64,000 nucleotides of DNA from Bacteroides sp. (GTDB lineage Bacteria; Bacteroidota; Bacteroidia; Bacteroidales; Bacteroidaceae). Made by a program: the position numbers and the translations under genes. Under the pieces are notes generated by a model, which searched no databases, was not told the origin of the DNA, and was given only the letters and a program-made list of their open reading frames with translations. This document shows positions 1 to 8,315 of this stretch, one piece after another. Position 1 is the first letter of the stretch; the number at the start of each line of letters is the position of its first letter. The DNA lies in NCBI RefSeq assembly GCF_028690125.1, contig NZ_JAQVBV010000001.1, positions 124,001 through 188,000 of the forward strand, in the 5' to 3' direction.

Positions 1-437
1 TTGTAATAATAGGCAGACGTACTCCATACACAGGTAAAATAGAGCAGTTTGTGAATGAACATCATTTAACGGAAAGAGTACATATATTCAGTAATGTGCC
101 GTTCAAAGACTTACCTGTTTTCTACCAATGTGCCGAAATATTCACCTACCCTTCTTACTTCGAAGGCTTCGGCATACCGATTATCGAAGCGTTACATTCG
201 GGTATCCCAGTAGTGGCCGCTGCAGGATCATGTCTGGAAGAGGCGGGAGGACCGGATTCTCTTTATGTAAACCCGGAAAGTGTAAAAGAAATCGGAGATG
301 CATTTAATAAAATATTAAATGACAACAATCTGAAGCAGAAGATGGTGGAGAACGGCAAGCAATTTGTGAAACGATTCTCCGACTGCGAACAAGCGAAATT
401 AATTATGAACATATACGAAAAAACGTGTAAGCTATGA
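1..437 (+). CDS. Glycosyltransferase family 4 (GT-B), C-terminal part only
   Basis: The reading frame is open from base 3, so the gene begins before the window and only about 144 C-terminal residues are present. It shows the second Rossmann domain of GT4 enzymes: a V-F-Y-Q-C-A-E-I-F-T-Y-P-S segment, then E-G-F-G-I-P-I-I-E-A, the E-x7-E nucleotide-sugar site of this family. It probably transfers a sugar from an NDP-sugar to a lipopolysaccharide or capsule glycan at the inner membrane face. Its stop overlaps the next gene's start by 4 bp (ATGA), so the two are translationally coupled. Donor and acceptor cannot be told from sequence. The internal GTG at 51 is not the real start. Confidence 0.9.
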   Translation, partial: VIIGRRTPYTGKIEQFVNEHHLTERVHIFSNVPFKDLPVFYQCAEIFTYPSYFEGFGIPIIEALHSGIPVVAAAGSCLEEAGGPDSLYVNPESVKEIGDAFNKILNDNNLKQKMVENGKQFVKRFSDCEQAKLIMNIYEKTCKL

Positions 438-1177
438 CAAATAAACCTTCCGTTATTACTGAAAAAGTTCTTGTTTTACACGTAAAACAAGGTTACGAGG
501 AAAGGGCCAAACATATTGAAAAGATGTTGGCGGAACTGAATATTCCATTCGAATATATCTTGGATGGAGACATCAGCGACATAACACCGGAAGTCTTGGT
601 GAAATATTTTAGAAATGAGGGTAAAGAAAATATGTACGGTTACACAGCCAAAACTTCATGTTGTTACAAACATTTCCTCGCATACGAATATATCCTGAAG
701 AATAACTTGAAGGGCGCTCTGATATTAGAAGACGATTGTATTTTGGATAAGAATTTCACAAAAATATTCAATCGATGCATGAAAGAATTCGAAAATATGC
801 CAATCAATAACATTTTCATTTCCTTCGAAAACAGTAGACTGCGATTCGTTCCCCGGAGTCAGAGAGTCAAAGGAAAATATCTATATAAAGGCGACAAAGA
901 CAGAATGACCGGAGCATACTATATCACCCGCGGAGCAGCAGAACAAGTAATGAATTATATAGCGAAGAACAAATGTGAAAGACCGATAGACCTGTTACAT
1001 TCATTATTGCTAAAGGAAGATAATTTCCCCTATTATTGGTGCCAACCTACCATAGCTGCTCAAGGGAGTTTCACTGGAAAGTTTAATTCCTCTATATCTT
1101 CCAAAAAGGATTTTTGTATATGGGCATCCTGGAAATTCAAGCTAGCATACAAAAAGTTGCTTTATTTCTTAAGATAG
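434..1177 (+). CDS. Glycosyltransferase family 25 (LPS biosynthesis type)
   Basis: A 247-residue cytosolic protein of the GT25 family, which adds sugars (often galactose or glucose) to lipooligosaccharide. Visible hallmarks are the N-terminal strand K-V-L-V-L-H-V (11-17), a region with S-C-C-Y-K-H (75-80) before the acidic motif L-E-D-D (98-101) that acts as the metal/nucleotide-sugar site, and a conserved G-A-Y-Y-I-T-R segment. The start overlaps the upstream GT4 stop (ATGA), so it is the last gene of a plus-strand glycan operon. Its 3' end overlaps the convergent kinase-like gene by 9 bp. Sugar specificity is unknown. Confidence 0.85.
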   Translation: MTNKPSVITEKVLVLHVKQGYEERAKHIEKMLAELNIPFEYILDGDISDITPEVLVKYFRNEGKENMYGYTAKTSCCYKHFLAYEYILKNNLKGALILEDDCILDKNFTKIFNRCMKEFENMPINNIFISFENSRLRFVPRSQRVKGKYLYKGDKDRMTGAYYITRGAAEQVMNYIAKNKCERPIDLLHSLLLKEDNFPYYWCQPTIAAQGSFTGKFNSSISSKKDFCIWASWKFKLAYKKLLYFLR

Positions 1178-2092
1178 AACCTCAGTGGTATATTCGGAAG
1201 AAAAAACATGACGATAGTCATATTGAGAGAAGTAAGTGTCATACATTTGCTTCTCTTTTTTATATAACCAACGAGAGAAAGGAGATGATTTTGCTAATAG
1301 TTTGCGCAACCTGCGAAAGGTTTTAAAACATAGGATGATACTCGGTATATGCTGTCCGTGAATTTTCTTTGCTGTACGACGAAAAATAAAGTCGGCAAAA
1401 AATTTGTCACTATACCATGTAGCACGTTCTTGCATTTTCTTAATATCCCAACCACGTATGGAAGCGTACTCGCCCACAATATAATTCAGTACTTCACGAG
1501 AGTTACATAAGCGACGAAGGTTCTCGGCAACAGTTTCACAATCCACATCCGCCACTAGAGACATTCTGTTCACATCCACCAATGAAAAAGAATATCCATT
1601 TTCAGTCGAATGAATCAATATATTTCCGGGAGAATAATCTAAATGAAGTATCCCTGTACGGTGTAAATCGACTGTATAACGAGCAAAAGCCCTCAATTTC
1701 TCTTCGTTGCCAGCCACAGTGCCACTCATCAAGCCACGCACCGTTTCACCATTATCATAACAGCAAATATAATAACTATTAGTCAAAAGTTTGAAACGAA
1801 ATTGTTCTATCACAGCGACAGGTTCAGGACTACAAAATCCGTGATTAATAATTTCAGTAGAATAAATATAAGAACGGGTCGCCTTTGATTTACGAAAGAA
1901 AGAGTAAACAACACGATTAACGATATGTGGCTGCTTAAAACTCTTAACAACCACATCAACATCACCGATAAGCGTTCTTTTCAAGACATTACGAGCCTCA
2001 TAGATCATCTCACCCTTCTTCTCGAAAAGTTCGGGAATACGTCTGATTTGTTCATGAAGGCATTCGTATTTTGGATTAATAGTTGTTCTCAT
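1169..2092 (-). CDS. Lipopolysaccharide kinase-like protein (KdkA/RfaY/InaA type)
   Basis: A 307-residue protein with a eukaryotic-like kinase fold as in LPS core kinases. K50 in V-V-V-K-S-F fits the ATP lysine. H-L-D-Y-S-P-G-N (150-157) is the catalytic loop, with D152 as base and N157. D-V-N (173-175) replaces the usual DFG magnesium motif. It probably phosphorylates a Kdo or core sugar of lipid A-core. It is the last gene of a minus-strand set (DUF4254, GT9, GT90, kinase), which supports an LPS-core role. The start is the ATG at 2092, 50 bp after the GT90 stop. The exact acceptor is inferred. Confidence 0.8.
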   Translation of the reverse strand: MRTTINPKYECLHEQIRRIPELFEKKGEMIYEARNVLKRTLIGDVDVVVKSFKQPHIVNRVVYSFFRKSKATRSYIYSTEIINHGFCSPEPVAVIEQFRFKLLTNSYYICCYDNGETVRGLMSGTVAGNEEKLRAFARYTVDLHRTGILHLDYSPGNILIHSTENGYSFSLVDVNRMSLVADVDCETVAENLRRLCNSREVLNYIVGEYASIRGWDIKKMQERATWYSDKFFADFIFRRTAKKIHGQHIPSIILCFKTFRRLRKLLAKSSPFSRWLYKKEKQMYDTYFSQYDYRHVFSSEYTTEVLS

Positions 2093-2142
2093 ACTTCTCT
2101 TTTAACTCAAACATTGTCTTTTTCAATCTTCTTATCAGGACA

Positions 2143-3114
2143 TCACTTTTTGCCTGTTATCTCAAAATATTTATTTAACACCAACAAAGATATTAAATCT
2201 TCCCGACTTTTATCCCTAAATTGCGCAACATATTCATTAGCATGCTTTATTATTTGTTGTGCTTCATCAATATGCTCAATATAATAATACAAACGAGATT
2301 CTAAATCGGAGAAATCCGGTTTTATTTCAATATAATGATAATTCGGGATTAACGTTCCTTCCATAAACCATGTCTCACAGGTAGGTCGCGGCATGACAGC
2401 AACTGAGTTAGAAGACATAATCCACTTCAAATTACTAGCCACATCATTACCTTCGATTGCTAAAATAAATTTATAATCCAAATGCTCCTTAATTGTTTTT
2501 TTCTCAGTCTGCCATTCCTGAGGATCTGTTGTATTTTTACTCACATCACCCAAATCGCACATCGGATGATGGAAATACATCTCCATAAAAACTCTACGAG
2601 AATTTTTTCCTTTCACTTTTCCCCGAAAAATGAGTTTATCTTTCTTAGCGATGAAAGGTTTTTTGTCCTTCACGTACATAAAATGACGAACCTTATCCAG
2701 TTTCATCACAATAGAGTTCTCATTATTCTCCGCCAATGGACGACTTTTTACGATGGAAGGGTACTCAGGAATGTGAGTCACATCACCTGGACAAAATCCC
2801 CATTGAAAGCTATCAGGAAACCAACGGGTATATTGATAAGTGTCAAAGAAATACACTTTCTGACCACCCATTTTATGTTCTGCAAGACGAGGAGCTGAAG
2901 AGGGCAATTGAACGAAGCCCGATAATTTGTTATAATAGTCTACGCGTTTCTCAATATATTCTCTGTCCACTCTACGGGATAAAGAAGCAAGTTTACCATG
3001 TAAACGTGTCCGGAAAAGAAATTTCGGCATCAAAAACCTCCACACATTTACTGTATAATAAATGAGTTTGGAGTTCTTTCCACTCCGTAACTTATATAAA
3101 AACTTATTCTTCAT
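2143..3114 (-). CDS. Glycosyltransferase family 90 (LpsA/CAP10-like)
   Basis: A 323-residue member of the GT90 family, which includes bacterial LPS glycosyltransferases (LpsA) and eukaryotic CAP10 xylosyltransferases and POGLUT. Recognisable parts are the F-R-G-K-V segment near residue 170, K-F-I-L-A-I-E-G-N-D-V-A-S-N-L-K-W and the P-R-P-T-C-E-T-W-F-M-E-G stretch in the C-terminal half, typical of the donor-binding domain. The N terminus is basic and has no signal peptide. It lies between the GT9 and kinase-like genes on the minus strand with short gaps, consistent with one LPS-core operon. Sugar and linkage are unknown. Confidence 0.85.
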   Translation of the reverse strand: MKNKFLYKLRSGKNSKLIYYTVNVWRFLMPKFLFRTRLHGKLASLSRRVDREYIEKRVDYYNKLSGFVQLPSSAPRLAEHKMGGQKVYFFDTYQYTRWFPDSFQWGFCPGDVTHIPEYPSIVKSRPLAENNENSIVMKLDKVRHFMYVKDKKPFIAKKDKLIFRGKVKGKNSRRVFMEMYFHHPMCDLGDVSKNTTDPQEWQTEKKTIKEHLDYKFILAIEGNDVASNLKWIMSSNSVAVMPRPTCETWFMEGTLIPNYHYIEIKPDFSDLESRLYYYIEHIDEAQQIIKHANEYVAQFRDKSREDLISLLVLNKYFEITGKK

Positions 3115-3149
3115 TCCTGTTCATCATAATAATAAGCATTAATCATATT

Positions 3150-4181
3150 TTAATGAATAATTCCCTCAATCTTTGCAATCACTTGTGCTGGTTTTATCTC
3201 CCTCAAACAAGCATAGTCACCTCGCCAACAAGGTTTCTGTCCATATACAGAACAGGGACGGCATGGCAAATCAAGCTGTACCGTATTGACAGGTAACTGT
3301 TTCCAGCCCATAAATCCGGCATATGGATGGGTTGCTCCCCAAACAGAAATAACCGGGATATTCACCAACGAAGCTAAGTGCATATTAGCCGAATCCATTG
3401 AAAGCATTACGTCCAGATGACTCATAAGATTCAACTCCGTGCGCATATTCAGTTGCCCTATCATAGAAACAACAGAAGGATATTTGGCGGTCCAAGAATC
3501 AAAAACTTCTTGTTCACTCCTACCACCTCCAAATAAGAAAACTTTAACGTTCGGATCGGCTGCAAAATGTGCGATAACTTGTTCTTGCAACTCCACCGGA
3601 TAAATTTTCCCCATATGTTTGGCAAAAGGGGCAATACCGATCCACTTTTTACTCTCTTTCGCCCTTGTAACCGACTCAATTTCCGAGAAATCTCCCTTTC
3701 CTTCTCCATAAATAGAAGAAAAGTTCAACAATACCGGAAAGCCTAATGTTTCTAACACATCGGCATAACGAAGGAAAGAACTCTTTTGATTTTCTAAAAC
3801 TTTATGACGACGACGAACCAGCTTTTTCTTCCCCACTCTTCCTTTGCAAATAGAAGCAACAGGAATATTAGCTAGTCGGAATCTCAAACACAAATATTTA
3901 GAACGTAATACATGATGAAAATCCGCTATATAATCAAAATGCAATGCTTTCAGTTGGGAATATAGAGAGTTAAGTCCCAATAGTCCCTTATGTTTACCAG
4001 TCAGATCGGCACCGACAAAACTGACATTCGACGGTAATCCTTCAAAAAGAGGCTGCCATACTGTACGGCTCAACACGGTTATTTCGTGCTGAGGGTATTG
4101 CGTGGCTAGTGAATGAATTACTGGAATGGTCATTGCAACATCACCGAGAGCAGAAAAACGGATAATCAGAATTCGCGCCAT
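3150..4181 (-). CDS. Glycosyltransferase family 9, ADP-heptose:LPS heptosyltransferase-like
   Basis: A 343-residue GT9 protein. The N-terminal motif R-F-S-A-L-G-D-V (8-15) is the family signature, and the C-terminal M-S-M-D-S-A-N-M-H-L-A and V-W-G-A-T-H-P stretches form the ADP-sugar site. Two cysteine-containing motifs near the end (P-C-R-P-C and K-P-C) are common in Bacteroidetes members. It should transfer a heptose-like sugar in LPS core assembly, although Bacteroides inner core differs from enterobacteria, so the donor is not certain. Its start lies 3 bp from the stop of the DUF4254 gene, indicating co-transcription. Confidence 0.85.
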   Translation of the reverse strand: MARILIIRFSALGDVAMTIPVIHSLATQYPQHEITVLSRTVWQPLFEGLPSNVSFVGADLTGKHKGLLGLNSLYSQLKALHFDYIADFHHVLRSKYLCLRFRLANIPVASICKGRVGKKKLVRRRHKVLENQKSSFLRYADVLETLGFPVLLNFSSIYGEGKGDFSEIESVTRAKESKKWIGIAPFAKHMGKIYPVELQEQVIAHFAADPNVKVFLFGGGRSEQEVFDSWTAKYPSVVSMIGQLNMRTELNLMSHLDVMLSMDSANMHLASLVNIPVISVWGATHPYAGFMGWKQLPVNTVQLDLPCRPCSVYGQKPCWRGDYACLREIKPAQVIAKIEGIIH

Positions 4182-4184
4182 TTG

Positions 4185-4790
4185 TTATTTCTTAGCATAA
4201 AGCACCGGGTTCAATGTCGGGTCATTATACATCTTCATCTGTTTGTATACTTTCATATATTTTCTTCCAACTTCAATATCTCCCAGTAACTGGTCGATAG
4301 CGGAAGAAAGATCTTTTTTTTGCTCCAAAAGAATATTCAATTTAATTTGGCACTGAGAACGATGTTCTTCAGCCGTATCCGTACGCTCCACTTCCTGCTG
4401 CATGTGGTAAATTTTCAATGCAAGAATAGAAAGACGATCAATTGCCCATGCAGGACTTTCCGTATTAATTACAGCATCTGACAATGGCTTTACCTCCTTA
4501 TATTTATCCAAAAAATAGCTATCGATCAGCTCCACCAAATCCGTACGATCCTGATTAGATTTATCAATTCTCCGTTTCAACGCCACGGCTGCCACCGGAT
4601 CAATCTGAGGATCACGGATAATATCTTCAAAGTGCCATTGCACCGCATCAATCCAGTTTTTCAAATACAAATAATATTCGATTGATTTTAACTCGTAAGG
4701 ATTGTTCATCGGAGCATCCACACAATCCGTCACATGATAATCGTTAGTCGATTTCCAAAAAATATCATTGCAAAGGTTACTAAATGTCAT
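4185..4790 (-). CDS. DUF4254 domain protein
   Basis: A 201-residue soluble, mostly helical protein matching the DUF4254 family, which in Bacteroidetes is typically encoded just upstream of a GT9 heptosyltransferase, as here. Conserved features are the N-terminal C-N-D-I-F-W-K-S-T-N-D-Y-H segment and the internal L-Y-L-K-N-W-I-D-A-V-Q-W-H-F-E-D region. There is no signal peptide or membrane segment. It is the first gene of the minus-strand LPS operon, directly behind a good -7/-33 promoter. Its function is unknown; context suggests a role in LPS-core assembly or regulation of the adjacent transferase. Confidence 0.85.
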   Translation of the reverse strand: MTFSNLCNDIFWKSTNDYHVTDCVDAPMNNPYELKSIEYYLYLKNWIDAVQWHFEDIIRDPQIDPVAAVALKRRIDKSNQDRTDLVELIDSYFLDKYKEVKPLSDAVINTESPAWAIDRLSILALKIYHMQQEVERTDTAEEHRSQCQIKLNILLEQKKDLSSAIDQLLGDIEVGRKYMKVYKQMKMYNDPTLNPVLYAKK

Positions 4791-4822
4791 AATCTTAAGA
4801 GATTAATAGGTATATAATAGGA

Positions 4823-4853
4823 CAAAGCTATACAATATTTTTTAGACAAGCAA
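4823..4853 (-). promoter_or_regulatory. Bacteroides-type promoter of the DUF4254-GT9-GT90-kinase operon
   Basis: Read on the minus strand, TAGCTTTG (4830-4823) fits the -7 consensus TAnnTTTG, with TTG (4853-4851) 20 bp upstream as the -33 element. It lies 33 bp before the DUF4254 start. Motif match only. Confidence 0.55.
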
Positions 4854-4876
4854 CCGTTTCTTACTTTTTTATTTCC

Positions 4877-4884
4877 TATCTTTG
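4877..4884 (+). promoter_or_regulatory. -7 promoter element of pdxB
   Basis: TATCTTTG matches TAnnTTTG and lies 23 bp before the pdxB ATG. No clean -33 TTTG is visible at the right spacing. It is arranged back to back with the promoter of the LPS operon. Confidence 0.55.
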
Positions 4885-4907
4885 CTTGACTAAAAGCGGG
4901 ATTGTAT

Positions 4908-5960
4908 ATGAAAATTATTATAGACAACAAGATTCCTTACATAAAAGAAGCTGTTGAAAGAATAGCAGATGAAGTCGTTTATACAGCAGGTAAAGACTTC
5001 ACTCCAGAGCTGGTAAGAGATGCTGATGCTCTCATTATTCGTACTCGCACGCATTGCGATCGGGAGTTACTGGAAGGTAGCAAAGTTAAATTTATCGCAA
5101 CGGCAACCATTGGCTTTGATCATATCGACACAACCTATTGCAAACAGGCCGGAATTGAATGGACAAATGCACCGGGATGCAATTCCTCTTCAGTAGCACA
5201 ATACATACAATCAGTTCTTCTTATCACACAATCTTGCCTACAAAAAAAGTTAAGTGATCTGACCATTGGAGTTATCGGAGTAGGTAATGTAGGACGTAAA
5301 GTTGCAAAAATGGCAGAAGATTTTGGCATGCGTGTCTTGCTTAACGACCTACCACGAGAAGAAAAAGAAGGAAATACATCTTTTACTTCCTTATTAAAAA
5401 TAGCACAAGAATGTGATATTATTACTTTTCACGTACCTTTATATAAAGAAGGTAATTACAAAACATTTCATCTGGCTAATGAAATGTTCTTTCGTTCGCT
5501 TAAACGGAAACCTTTCATCATCAATACATCTCGGGGCGAAGTAATTGAGACCAATGCTTTGTTGAAGGCATTGAAAGAGCACTTTATTTCGAATGCTGCC
5601 ATTGACGTATGGGAACAGGAACCGGAGATTAACAGAGAGTTATTAGAAAAAGTAATAATTGGCACCCCGCATATTGCAGGTTATTCGGCAGATGGAAAAG
5701 CGAATGCGACTCGTATGTCTTTGGATTCAATATGTAAATTCTTCCATCTCAAAGCTGATTATGAGATCAGTGCACCAACACCAACCACTACAAATATATA
5801 CGCAAAAAGCCATGAAGAAGCTTTGCTTCAAATATACAATCCGATTGAAGACAGCAACCGATTGAAAAAGCAACCAGAGTTATTTGAAGTTTTACGGGGA
5901 GATTATCCTTTAAGAAGAGAAGAAAAAGCTTATAGCATTCACCTTACTCCCAAAATCTAA
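4908..5960 (+). CDS. pdxB: Erythronate-4-phosphate dehydrogenase
   Basis: NAD-dependent oxidation of 4-phosphoerythronate, the second step of the DXP-dependent pyridoxal phosphate pathway, in the cytosol. The 350-residue product has the D-2-hydroxyacid dehydrogenase layout: a split substrate domain with A-T-I-G-F-D-H-I-D (66-74), the NAD fold G-V-I-G-V-G-N-V-G (121-129), and the catalytic set R209 (N-T-S-R-G), E238 (Q-E-P) and H255 (T-P-H-I-A-G). The C terminus is a little shorter than the roughly 380-residue enterobacterial enzyme. ATG at 4908 is chosen over the upstream in-frame TTG at 4902 because of the usual family start M-K-I-I-I-D. Confidence 0.93.
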   Translation: MKIIIDNKIPYIKEAVERIADEVVYTAGKDFTPELVRDADALIIRTRTHCDRELLEGSKVKFIATATIGFDHIDTTYCKQAGIEWTNAPGCNSSSVAQYIQSVLLITQSCLQKKLSDLTIGVIGVGNVGRKVAKMAEDFGMRVLLNDLPREEKEGNTSFTSLLKIAQECDIITFHVPLYKEGNYKTFHLANEMFFRSLKRKPFIINTSRGEVIETNALLKALKEHFISNAAIDVWEQEPEINRELLEKVIIGTPHIAGYSADGKANATRMSLDSICKFFHLKADYEISAPTPTTTNIYAKSHEEALLQIYNPIEDSNRLKKQPELFEVLRGDYPLRREEKAYSIHLTPKI

Positions 5961-6072
5961 TGTAAGCCTGATATAAGAAACACCCTCTGAAGGTCTAACT
6001 CATATAACAGAGAATAGTACTATGTCCTACTCTCAAACCACTCTTTGCATAGACGAAAGACTTGTCAAATGC

Positions 6073-6645
6073 TCAAGATTCCGACAACAGTTTTTCTATT
6101 GCAAGAGGAAAACACTCATACTCCAAAGCGTGCACTTTCTTTGCCACACTCGCGGGAGAATCTTCCGGGAGCACCGGACAAGTAGCCTGAAAAATGATAT
6201 TTCCCTCGTCGTAATGTTCATTAATATAATGTATGGTAATTCCGGTTTCTTTCTCACCGGCAGCTATCACCGCTTCGTGAATACGATCACCATACATTCC
6301 TTTTCCTCCAAACTTAGGTAGAAGAGCCGGGTGAATATTTATTATCTTATTGGGATAAGCATGCAAAAGCAAATCTGGTACTCGAATCAGAAAACCTGCC
6401 AGCACTACAAAATCAATATTATATTCCTGCAATACAGCCAGAATTTCGTCTCCGGCTATCCAGTCTTCTTTTGGAAACACATTACAAGGCACACCCAAAC
6501 GATGTGCACGCTCCAAAACATAAGCATCACTCTTATTGGAAAGTACAAGTGATACCTGAATAAAGTCATTTTTTTGAAAATGCCGGATTATATTCTCGGC
6601 ATTTGTGCCGGAACCGGAAGCGAAAATAGCGATACTTTTCCTCAT
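6073..6645 (-). CDS. purN: Phosphoribosylglycinamide formyltransferase (GART)
   Basis: Transfers a formyl group from 10-formyl-tetrahydrofolate to GAR in purine synthesis. The 190-residue length is normal. G-S-G-T-N near the N terminus binds the phosphate. N103 and H105 in N-I-H-P-A-L-L-P and D146 in Y-D-E-G are the three catalytic residues. The segment after H-P-A-L-L-P reads F-G-G-K-G-M-Y-G rather than the enterobacterial Y-P-G-L-H-T-H form, as in other Bacteroidetes. It is divergent from acpP with about 150 bp between. Confidence 0.95.
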   Translation of the reverse strand: MRKSIAIFASGSGTNAENIIRHFQKNDFIQVSLVLSNKSDAYVLERAHRLGVPCNVFPKEDWIAGDEILAVLQEYNIDFVVLAGFLIRVPDLLLHAYPNKIINIHPALLPKFGGKGMYGDRIHEAVIAAGEKETGITIHYINEHYDEGNIIFQATCPVLPEDSPASVAKKVHALEYECFPLAIEKLLSES

Positions 6646-6711
6646 TACTCATGAATTCTATGCACAAAACAGTGAAAATTGTGCAAAACCTTGCATTTAA
6701 TTAGTCAAATA

Positions 6712-6743
6712 TTTGCGCAAAACGATAAATATTCATTCCTTTG
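6712..6743 (+). promoter_or_regulatory. Promoter of acpP-fabF(-rnc)
   Basis: TTTG at 6712-6715 (-33) and TTCCTTTG at 6736-6743 (-7, one mismatch to TAnnTTTG) are separated by 20 bp, close to ideal for the Bacteroides primary sigma factor. This leaves a 5' leader of about 45 nt before acpP. Confidence 0.6.
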
Positions 6744-6794
6744 CACCGCAAATTTAAAGAAATAAAACTAATTATTAATTAAAAACTTAAAGTT

Positions 6795-7031
6795 ATGTCT
6801 GAAATTGCATCAAGAGTAAAAGGGATTATCGTTGATAAATTAGGCGTAGAAGAGTCCGAGGTTACTAACGAAGCAAGCTTTACTAACGACCTGGGAGCAG
6901 ATTCTCTTGACACTGTAGAACTTATCATGGAATTCGAAAAAGAATTCGGTATCTCTATTCCAGATGACCAAGCTGAAAAAATTGGTACTGTAGGTGATGC
7001 TGTATCTTATATCGAAGAACACGCTAAGTAA
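6795..7031 (+). CDS. acpP: Acyl carrier protein
   Basis: The 78-residue acidic carrier of fatty-acid synthesis. S37 in G-A-D-S-L-D is the 4'-phosphopantetheine attachment site, followed by helix II (T-V-E-L-I-M-E-F-E) that docks with synthase partners. It sits 17 bp before fabF, the usual acpP-fabF arrangement, and has its own well-formed promoter. The ATG follows an AT-rich leader typical of highly translated Bacteroides genes. Confidence 0.98.
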   Translation: MSEIASRVKGIIVDKLGVEESEVTNEASFTNDLGADSLDTVELIMEFEKEFGISIPDDQAEKIGTVGDAVSYIEEHAK

Positions 7032-7048
7032 TCATTCTATTCACCAAT

Positions 7049-8311
7049 ATGGAATTAAAAAGAGTGGTAGTAACAGGCCTCGGCGCCATTACTCCCGTTG
7101 GCAATAGTGTACCCGAATTTTGGGAAAACTTAGTGAACGGGGTTAGTGGAGCAGAGCCTATTACTCATTTTGATGCGTCGCTGTTCAAGACTCAATTCGC
7201 ATGTGAAGTGAAAAACTTCGACGTGACGAAATATATCGACCGAAAAGAAGCAAGAAAGATGGACTTGTATACACACTATGCCATCGCTGTAGCTAAAGAA
7301 GCGGTAGATGACGCCGGTCTTGACACTGAAAAAGAAGACCTAAACAGAATCGGCGTTATTTTCGGTGCCGGTATCGGTGGTATACATACATTTGAAGAAG
7401 AAGTAGGTAACTACTATACCCGTAAGGAAATGGGTCCGAAATTTAATCCGTTCTTCATCCCAAAGATGATTTCGGATATTGCAGCCGGACAAATTTCTAT
7501 TATGTATGGCTTCCACGGTCCTAATTATGCGACTTGTTCAGCATGTGCTACTTCTACCAATGCTATTGCAGATGCTTTCAACCTGATTCGTCTGGGCAAA
7601 GCAAACATTATAGTATCCGGTGGTTCTGAGGCAGCTATCTTCCCTGCGGGTGTAGGTGGCTTCAATGCTATGCACGCTCTATCAACCCGTAATGACGATC
7701 CAACGAGAGCTTCGCGCCCGTTCAGTGCAAGCCGTGATGGCTTTGTTATGGGCGAAGGTGGTGGTTGCTTGATTCTGGAAGAACTGGAACACGCTAAAGC
7801 TCGCGGTGCTAAAATCTATGCGGAAGTTGCCGGTGTAGGAATGTCTGCTGATGCTCATCACCTGACTGCTTCCCACCCGGAAGGTCTTGGAGCTAAACTA
7901 GTGATGATAAATGCACTGGAAGATGCAGAAATAGATCCGAAAGAAGTAGATTACATTAATGTACACGGAACCTCTACTCCGGTAGGTGATATTTCCGAAG
8001 CAAAAGCGATTAAAGAAGTATTCGGTGACCATGCTTATGAGCTGAATATCAGTTCGACTAAATCTATGACAGGTCACTTGCTGGGTGCTGCTGGTGCAGT
8101 AGAATCTATTGCAAGTATTCTTGCCATCAAGAACGGTATTGTTCCTCCGACTATCAACCACGAAGAAGGTGACAACGACGAAAACATCGATTATGACCTT
8201 AATTTCACGTTCAATAAAGCTCAGAAACGCGAAGTTAATGTTGCTTTATCCAATACATTTGGATTCGGCGGTCATAATGCATGTGTTATCTTCAAGAAAT
8301 ACGCTGAGTAA
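7049..8311 (+). CDS. fabF: 3-oxoacyl-[acyl-carrier-protein] synthase II
   Basis: Condenses malonyl-ACP with a growing acyl-ACP. The 420-residue product has full-length thiolase-fold architecture: active-site C166 in C-S-A-C-A-T-S, H306 in V-H-G-T-S-T and H343 in M-T-G-H-L-L-G form the Cys-His-His triad, and the C-terminal N-x-F-G-F-G-G-H-N loop is intact. It lies between acpP and rnc, with 4 bp between its stop and the GTG start of rnc, so the three are probably one transcript. Confidence 0.98.
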   Translation: MELKRVVVTGLGAITPVGNSVPEFWENLVNGVSGAEPITHFDASLFKTQFACEVKNFDVTKYIDRKEARKMDLYTHYAIAVAKEAVDDAGLDTEKEDLNRIGVIFGAGIGGIHTFEEEVGNYYTRKEMGPKFNPFFIPKMISDIAAGQISIMYGFHGPNYATCSACATSTNAIADAFNLIRLGKANIIVSGGSEAAIFPAGVGGFNAMHALSTRNDDPTRASRPFSASRDGFVMGEGGGCLILEELEHAKARGAKIYAEVAGVGMSADAHHLTASHPEGLGAKLVMINALEDAEIDPKEVDYINVHGTSTPVGDISEAKAIKEVFGDHAYELNISSTKSMTGHLLGAAGAVESIASILAIKNGIVPPTINHEEGDNDENIDYDLNFTFNKAQKREVNVALSNTFGFGGHNACVIFKKYAE

Positions 8312-8315
8312 AATC

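Noticed and set aside
1582..1782. Plus-strand ORFs opposite the LPS kinase-like and GT90 genes
   Set aside because: Antisense shadows without domains, promoters or coding-like composition.
8109..8315. Upstream extension of rnc inside fabF
   Set aside because: The extra residues lie in the fabF coding sequence in another frame and do not look like RNase III; GTG 8316 is the sensible start.
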